Assembly: GCA_963676655.2 (NCBI GenBank)
Contig: CAXXKX010000005.1
Span: 434,001-498,000, forward strand
From: G963676655 sp963676655
Lineage (GTDB): Bacteria > Verrucomicrobiota > Lentisphaeria > Victivallales > Victivallaceae
Direction: 5' to 3'
DNA length: 64,000 nt
Position numbers and translations under genes: made by a program. Below are positions 59,198 to 64,000 of this stretch, piece after piece. Numbering within the stretch: the stretch's first letter is position 1; the number at the start of each line of letters is the position of its first letter. The notes below the pieces were generated by a model. The model had not been told where the DNA came from. It made no database searches and saw nothing but the letters and a program-made list of their open reading frames with translations.

Positions 59198-60667
59198 TTG
59201 AAGAACTTTTTATCAACTATTTTCAAAGGGAAAAGTCCTTCACAGATTTCATTGAAGCATCCGGGCCGGATCATCCGGGCGCGGTTCGACGCGGCGCAGA
59301 CCACACATGACAACGCGAGGCACTGGGCGGCGGCGGATCATCTGTCGGCGGATATGGAGGCTTCGCCGGATGTGCGCCGAACGTTGCGGACCAGGTCGCG
59401 TTACGAGGTCGCCAACAACTCCTACGCCAAAGGGCTGGTCCAGATGCTGGCCAACGACTGCATTGGTACCGGGCCGAGGCTTCAGATGCTGACCCCGGAT
59501 GAGGATTTCAACGATGAAGTCGAAACCGAATTTATGCAGTGGGCCGAGACGGTACGACTGCCGGCGAAACTGCGTACCATGCGGATGGCGCGGTGCCAGG
59601 ATGGAGAAGCGTTCGCGGTGATGGCGACCAATCCGAAGGTTCGACACGATGTCAAGCTTGATCTGATGCTGATTGAGGCCGATCGGATTTGCAGTGACCT
59701 GGTCTGGCTGCCGGACGACAAGCTCGTCGACGGCATAAGTTTCGATGACTGGGGCAACCCGGAGGCGTTCCGGGTTATGAAGTATCACCCCGGCGATATC
59801 CGGTATGCGACCGGTGAGGAAGCGGTAATTGTTCCGGCTGAATACATGCTGCATATCTTCCGGCAGGATAGACCGGGCTTGCACCGGGGCGTGCCGGAAC
59901 TGACGGCGGCGCTGCCGCTGTTCGCGCAACTGCGCAGGTACAATCTGGCGGTATTAAGCGCGGCCGAGGCGGCGGCGGACTTTGCTGCTATCCTCTACAC
60001 TGACGCGCCGCCAAACGGCGAGAGCGAGGAAGTCGAGCCGATGGACGTGATCCCGCTGGAGCGGAACATGATGCTGACCGCTCCGGCGGGCTGGAAACTA
60101 GATCAGCTTGATCCCAAACAGCCAGCCTCCAGTCACGCCGAGTTCGTCAAAGTGATCCTGAGTGAAATCGCCCGGTGCGTGTGCAGTACCTACGGCAGCG
60201 TGGCCGGGGATTTTTCCGGGTTCAACTACGCCTCGGGGCGGCTGGATAATCAGATTTATCACAAGTCAATCCTGGTGGACCGAAGTTTCTGGCAAAGTGA
60301 GATTCTCAACCGGGTTTTCGAGCTGTGGATGCGGGAATACATGCTGACCAGGCCGTTTTCGGCTGGCAGTTGTACCAGGATGCCGCGCTATCCGAGGCGC
60401 ACCTGGTTTTGGGACAATTTTCCGCACGTCGACCCGAATAAGGAGGCCAGTGCCCAGGATAAGAGACTGAACAATCACACCACCACTCTGGCCGCTGAAT
60501 GTGCCAAAGACGGCCTCGACTACATGGCGGTAATTCGCCAGCGGGCCAAGGAACTTAACCTGATGCGCAAGCTCAAAATCCCATTTAACGACGATGCCAA
60601 CGCATCGCAAAATATTAACCCGGAATCTGAGACAGGTTCCGAACAGAAGGAAGTAATGCATGAGTGA
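59198..60667 (+). CDS. Phage portal protein, lambda GpB type
   Basis: 489 residues; TTG start at 59198 with GGAG upstream. HWAAADHLSADMEASPDVRRTLRTRSRYEVANNSYAKG and GLVQMLANDCIGTGPRLQM are lambda-portal hallmarks. FSGFNYASGRLDNQIYHKSI, near the tunnel-loop region, is also typical. It forms the dodecameric DNA entry ring and partners with TerL. It overlaps the protease-capsid gene by 8 bp. Confidence 0.92.
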   Translation: MKNFLSTIFKGKSPSQISLKHPGRIIRARFDAAQTTHDNARHWAAADHLSADMEASPDVRRTLRTRSRYEVANNSYAKGLVQMLANDCIGTGPRLQMLTPDEDFNDEVETEFMQWAETVRLPAKLRTMRMARCQDGEAFAVMATNPKVRHDVKLDLMLIEADRICSDLVWLPDDKLVDGISFDDWGNPEAFRVMKYHPGDIRYATGEEAVIVPAEYMLHIFRQDRPGLHRGVPELTAALPLFAQLRRYNLAVLSAAEAAADFAAILYTDAPPNGESEEVEPMDVIPLERNMMLTAPAGWKLDQLDPKQPASSHAEFVKVILSEIARCVCSTYGSVAGDFSGFNYASGRLDNQIYHKSILVDRSFWQSEILNRVFELWMREYMLTRPFSAGSCTRMPRYPRRTWFWDNFPHVDPNKEASAQDKRLNNHTTTLAAECAKDGLDYMAVIRQRAKELNLMRKLKIPFNDDANASQNINPESETGSEQKEVMHE

Positions 60668-62741
60668 TTTTCTGCTGATCGAAGCAGCCGGAGGCGCGAA
60701 ACCGAAAGTCATGGGACTTGCCTACAGCGGCGGCAAAATGAATCTGCCGGGCTGGAAGTATCCGGTGGTGGTCGATCTTGCCGGGCTGGAACTGCCGGAC
60801 AGTGTTCCACTTCTGGCTAACCATCAGAACAAGACAGCCGCACGGGTCGGCATGGTTACTGCCGCAGTCAAAGACAACGCGTTGGAGATTGATGGACAGA
60901 TCATTTCGGAAAGCGATGACGCCAAAAACATCGTGGCGCAGAGCAAGGCCGGGGCCGACTGGCAGTTGAGTATCGGCGCGGATGTCATCGAAGCCGAGCT
61001 GGTCAAGGGCAAACGCACCGTCAACGGCCAGGAATTTGATGGCCCATTTTATCATGTGCGGCGTTCCGCGTTACGGGAGGTCTCGGTCATCCCGTGCGGC
61101 GCTGATTCCAAAACAACCATGAAAGTAACCGCAAGTTTTAATCTTCAACCCCAAAACATAACAGGAGAAGGACGCAGTATGCCAACTGACAACACCGAAA
61201 CCAAAACCGCGAAAACCGAACCGGAAACCAAGACTGAAAAGCCGAAAACCGTGCCGGAGCCGGAAAACAAGGAAACCAAGGAAGAGCCGAAGACCAAACC
61301 GGAAGCAGTGAAAGAGGAACCCAAAACCAAAGAAGAACCTAAACCTGAACCCACCCCGAAAAACGGAGCCGAAGCGGCGGCCACGCCTCCGACCATCCAG
61401 GCGCAGGCGATGGACGCAGCGCAGCAGGCGGTAAAAGCCGAACGCGAACGGGTGTCCGAGATCCAGTCGATTTGCAACGGCGATTATCCGGAGATTGAAC
61501 GCGAAGCGATCTCCGCCGGTTGGGAGCCGGAAGTTGTGACCACCAAGGTTCTGGCGGCAATCCGGGCCGAACGCCCCAGTGCCGATGTGAATATCTCGGT
61601 CAAAACCAAACCAGAGGGCAGTGAAATGCGTAAGACTCTGGAAGCGGCCATGTGCCTGCGGGTAGGAGTCGATGCTGATTCACTGGAAAAATCCTTCGGA
61701 GCACAGACGGTCGAAGCCGGGATGAGCGAGATGGACATGCCGTTACGGCAGCTGCTGATCGAATGCATGAAGCTTGACGGTATTCCGGCATCGCGAGGAT
61801 TCGACAACGAGACCATCCGGGCGGCATTTTCCAGCGTCAGTCTACCGGGGATTTTGAGTAATGTAGCGAATAAAAAATTGCTGCAAAGCTACAAGGCCCA
61901 GCCGGTGATCGCGACCAGGTTGTGTTCGACCGGCGACCTGAACGATTTCAAGGAGAACGACCGGTTCCGGCTGACCGATGTCGGCGATCTGCTGCCGGTG
62001 GCTGCGGACGGCGAAATCAAGGAAGGCGGGCTTGTCGAGGAATCGGCCAAGAATCAGCTTGACACCTACGGCAAGAAGTTCTGCCTGACCCGCAAGATGA
62101 TCATCAACGACGACCTCGGAGCCTTCATGAAGGTGCCGGTCGCTATGGGTAACCGGGCCGCGCGACTGATCGACCAGTTGTTTTTCAGTAGGCTTTTGAG
62201 TAATCCGCTCCAGGCTGACGGCAAGCTTTTGTTCAGTACCGGACACAAAAATCTACTGAGCGGAGCGACTTCCGCCCTGAGTGCAGACAGTCTGAAAAAA
62301 GCGATCCAGCTTTTCCTGGATCAGGTCGATGCCGATGAGCAGCCGATCAGCGTCGAACCGCGCTTCCTGCTGGTCCCGACCGCGCTGAAACATCTGGCGA
62401 TCGAACTTACCAAGGGCGCGACGCTGATTATGGCCGGGGGCAATGACCAGTCGATTCGTCCGGCGTTGAACGTGCTGGCTGACGAAAACCTGCAGGTGGT
62501 TAGTTCTCCGTATCTGGGCAACTCCGCCTACACTGGCAATTCCCAGACCGGCTGGTATCTGTTCGGCGATCCGGCGACGATCGACACCTGGGAAATCGGC
62601 TTCCTCAAAGGCAAGCGCACCCCGACCGTCGAGCGCGGCGAGACCGATTTCAACACGCTGGGCCTCTGGTTCCGGGTTTATTTCGACCTTGGAGTGAGAG
62701 AACAGGATCATCGCGGTATGGTCAAGTCTCTCGGAGCGTAA
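60660..62741 (+). CDS. Fused prohead protease and major capsid protein
   Basis: 693 residues. N-terminal protease domain (residues 1-165): VPLLANHQNKTAARVGMV, WQLSIGADVIEAELVKG, RRSALREVSVIPCGAD. A charged Lys/Glu/Pro/Thr linker (about 175-245) and a helical delta-like scaffold region follow. The capsid domain starts near 330 (LRQLLIECMKLDGIPASRGFD onward) to the end (FRVYFDLGVREQDHRGMVKSLGA). Such fusions are known in lambda-portal phages. The linker is the likely cleavage region. Confidence 0.88.
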   Translation: MSDFLLIEAAGGAKPKVMGLAYSGGKMNLPGWKYPVVVDLAGLELPDSVPLLANHQNKTAARVGMVTAAVKDNALEIDGQIISESDDAKNIVAQSKAGADWQLSIGADVIEAELVKGKRTVNGQEFDGPFYHVRRSALREVSVIPCGADSKTTMKVTASFNLQPQNITGEGRSMPTDNTETKTAKTEPETKTEKPKTVPEPENKETKEEPKTKPEAVKEEPKTKEEPKPEPTPKNGAEAAATPPTIQAQAMDAAQQAVKAERERVSEIQSICNGDYPEIEREAISAGWEPEVVTTKVLAAIRAERPSADVNISVKTKPEGSEMRKTLEAAMCLRVGVDADSLEKSFGAQTVEAGMSEMDMPLRQLLIECMKLDGIPASRGFDNETIRAAFSSVSLPGILSNVANKKLLQSYKAQPVIATRLCSTGDLNDFKENDRFRLTDVGDLLPVAADGEIKEGGLVEESAKNQLDTYGKKFCLTRKMIINDDLGAFMKVPVAMGNRAARLIDQLFFSRLLSNPLQADGKLLFSTGHKNLLSGATSALSADSLKKAIQLFLDQVDADEQPISVEPRFLLVPTALKHLAIELTKGATLIMAGGNDQSIRPALNVLADENLQVVSSPYLGNSAYTGNSQTGWYLFGDPATIDTWEIGFLKGKRTPTVERGETDFNTLGLWFRVYFDLGVREQDHRGMVKSLGA

Positions 62742-62932
62742 GGTTTCGCCTGCGGCGAGCAACGTTCCGTCGTTGCATCACGTCCGGCGAGGCGCCGTAG
62801 CCATGTTTCTTTGCGGTATTCATCCTGCTAACGCAGGCTTGAATTCCGCAAAGAGTCTGCCGAAATCGCTATGCGATTTGATTAACTTTCAACCTTCAAC
62901 TTTTAACTTTCAACTTAACACGGAGTTTTTAT
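62742..62932. other. Intergenic gap between capsid and DUF2190 genes
   Basis: No gene. Contains short degenerate AACTTTCAAC units at about 62883-62920 and GC-rich palindromic bits (GGCGAGGCGCC). A possible internal promoter region. Confidence 0.4.
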
Positions 62933-63547
62933 ATGGATGCAAAATACGTACAACAGGGACTGGCAATTGATTATATCCCGGAAGCCGATGTCAACGCCGG
63001 GGATGTGGTAATTCTCGGTGATCTGACCGGGATCGCCAAGCTCGACATCAAGGCCGGAGAACGCGGCGCGCTGGCACTGGTCGGAGTGTTCGACGTTCCG
63101 AAAACCACTGGCGAAGGTACCGCACTGGCGACCGGTGGCATCGTCTTCTGGGATGTCGTGAACAAGGTGGTTACCGTGACCAGTGGTGAGAACAAATATC
63201 TCGGCAAGGTAATCGCCGATGCCGGTGACGACGATGCTACTGTTCGAGTGATTATCAACGTTTCCCGCGACGTGCCGCTCAGCGCGATTGCGGCGATCGC
63301 CGATCCCAAGGCTGATGCCGAGGATATCGATGACCAGACCGGCGGCGCGGCCAGTGAAACCCATCAGCTGGCGGCGGTCGCTGATACCTCCTCCGCCGAC
63401 CAGTCCGGTACGATCAACAACAACTTCGCCACGCTGGCTGCCGGACACAACCTGCTCAAGGATGATGTTGAGGCCAACAACGCCAAGCTCGACGAGATTC
63501 TGGCCGGACTGCGCACCCTCGGGCTGGTGGAAGCCGCCGCCGAATAA
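62933..63547 (+). CDS. DUF2190 capsid decoration/cement protein
   Basis: 204 residues. DUF2190 start: YVQQGLAIDYIPEADVNAGDVVILGDLTGIAK, ALALVGVFDVPKTTGEGTALATGGIVFWD. A helical C-terminal extension (NLLKDDVEANNAKLDEILAGLRTLGL) may be a coiled coil. It follows the capsid gene, as expected for cement proteins. Confidence 0.88.
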   Translation: MDAKYVQQGLAIDYIPEADVNAGDVVILGDLTGIAKLDIKAGERGALALVGVFDVPKTTGEGTALATGGIVFWDVVNKVVTVTSGENKYLGKVIADAGDDDATVRVIINVSRDVPLSAIAAIADPKADAEDIDDQTGGAASETHQLAAVADTSSADQSGTINNNFATLAAGHNLLKDDVEANNAKLDEILAGLRTLGLVEAAAE

Positions 63548-63915
63548 TGGACCTGATGCGTAACGCTCTTGCCTGGCTGGAGGAACAGCGCGGACAATTT
63601 TTGACCGTGCCGGTGTCTTACCGGCGCGGCGATTTCGTCGTCTCGCTTCCCGCCTCAATCGGCAAGACGGTATTCAAGGTTGCTGATGACTATGGCCGCT
63701 TTCAGTATATCGAAAGCCGGGACTATCTGATTAACGCGGCCAGTCTGATCATCAACGGCGAACGGGTGCTGCCGGAAAGTGGCGATGAAATAGTCGAGGA
63801 CAACCTGATCTACGAAGTGATGGCCCCGAACAATGAACCGGAATGGCGGTATTCGGACAGTTACCGTCAGACCCTGCGCATTCACACAAAGTTATCTGGA
63901 GAAGCGGATGAATAA
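63547..63915 (+). CDS. Phage head-tail joining/completion-like protein
   Basis: 122 residues, coupled to DUF2190. Beta-rich: FLTVPVSYRRGDFVVSLPASIGKTVF, then ESRDYLINAASLIINGERVLPESGDEIVEDN. This fits head-completion/stopper proteins coded after the capsid genes. It overlaps the next start by 8 bp. Confidence 0.72.
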   Translation: MDLMRNALAWLEEQRGQFLTVPVSYRRGDFVVSLPASIGKTVFKVADDYGRFQYIESRDYLINAASLIINGERVLPESGDEIVEDNLIYEVMAPNNEPEWRYSDSYRQTLRIHTKLSGEADE

Positions 63916-64000
63916 GGAAAATGGAATCGTCAAAGTGCCGTTTTACGGCAGTGAAATAATAGTTGTCAATAAACGGAATCAGAAATATGTCGTGGCCAGG
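63908..64000 (+). CDS. Phage antirepressor N-terminal domain (P22_AR_N), cut by window edge
   Basis: The first 31 codons are visible: VPFYGSEIIVVNKRNQKYVVAR fits the P22 antirepressor N-terminal pattern VPFxG..I.V......YVA. GGAGAAG ribosome binding site. The remainder lies outside the window. Confidence 0.7.
   Translation, partial: MNKENGIVKVPFYGSEIIVVNKRNQKYVVAR

Larger units (their letters stand above)
31502..64000. mobile_element. Prophage, left portion (tailed phage, lambda-type portal)
   Basis: From about 31.5-32.4 kb to the right edge the genes form a tailed-phage genome: RusA, DUF669, helicase, primase, Bro-N, TerL, portal, protease/capsid, DUF2190, head-joining protein and an antirepressor fragment. 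No integrase or tail genes are in the window, so the element extends beyond 64 kb. The exact left boundary is not resolved. Confidence 0.85.

Overview
The window reads as chromosomal DNA of a member of the Lentisphaerae (Victivallales-like), an anaerobic Gram-negative gut or sediment bacterium. The evidence is a type II pseudopilin with an H-X9-DG tail, a URO-D-family protein beside an AraC regulator, an anaerobic Asr/Hcp/RIC operon, RND efflux, and flavodoxin with a DUF3793 protein. The genus assignment is inference from gene content. No rRNA, tRNA or CRISPR array was seen.

Host part, 1-31.5 kb. (i) An M14 peptidase (472-1443) is followed by about 640 bp of degenerate palindromic repeats. 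(ii) An iron-linked operon (2176-4034: DUF3793, flavodoxin, Fur-like regulator, small protein) has two DtxR-like palindromes. (iii) A membrane CobN-like chelatase cluster (4210-11871: pseudopilin, small exported protein, DUF2162-like, ExbB/TolQ, DUF2149, CobN-like) resembles the hmuTUVS heme-handling genes of Bacteroidetes. (iv) A REP-associated (RAYT) transposase, an AraC regulator divergent from a URO-D-family gene, and a triple 146-bp tandem repeat follow. (v) A nitrogen-oxide/sulfite operon (16402-23394) encodes HPP, cupin, Hcp, AsrABC, a rubrerythrin-like protein and RIC. It has a perfect 20-bp palindrome at its promoter. (vi) A TetR-controlled RND efflux locus (23807-30920) has two copies of the palindrome CATACGTATG.

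Prophage part, about 31.5-64 kb, running off the right edge. The early region holds unknown genes, a sigma-like protein, an exonuclease VIII-like nuclease, three ParB-like proteins, an ATPase, a stand-alone NrdD-type glycyl-radical peptide, DUF669, RusA, an SF2 helicase interrupted by an intein in its Walker A motif, HNH, and a primase-helicase. An iteron array follows that looks like a replication origin. Next come a Mor-like regulator, a ParB-methyltransferase, a Bro-N antirepressor and TerL. An AT-rich reverse-strand cargo cassette (YkgJ, 4-fold beta-flower, AbiTii) sits between TerL and the head genes. The + strand then resumes with Dcm (carrying a long conserved-looking ORF in a second frame), a PAPS-reductase-like protein, lambda-type portal, a fused protease/capsid protein, DUF2190, a head-joining protein and a truncated P22-AR_N antirepressor.

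The strongest leads for something new are the overprinted ORF inside dcm, the AbiTii/beta-flower cargo, the 10-copy iteron origin, the phage glycyl-radical peptide and the CobN/ExbB/DUF2149/pseudopilin cluster beside an iron-responsive operon.
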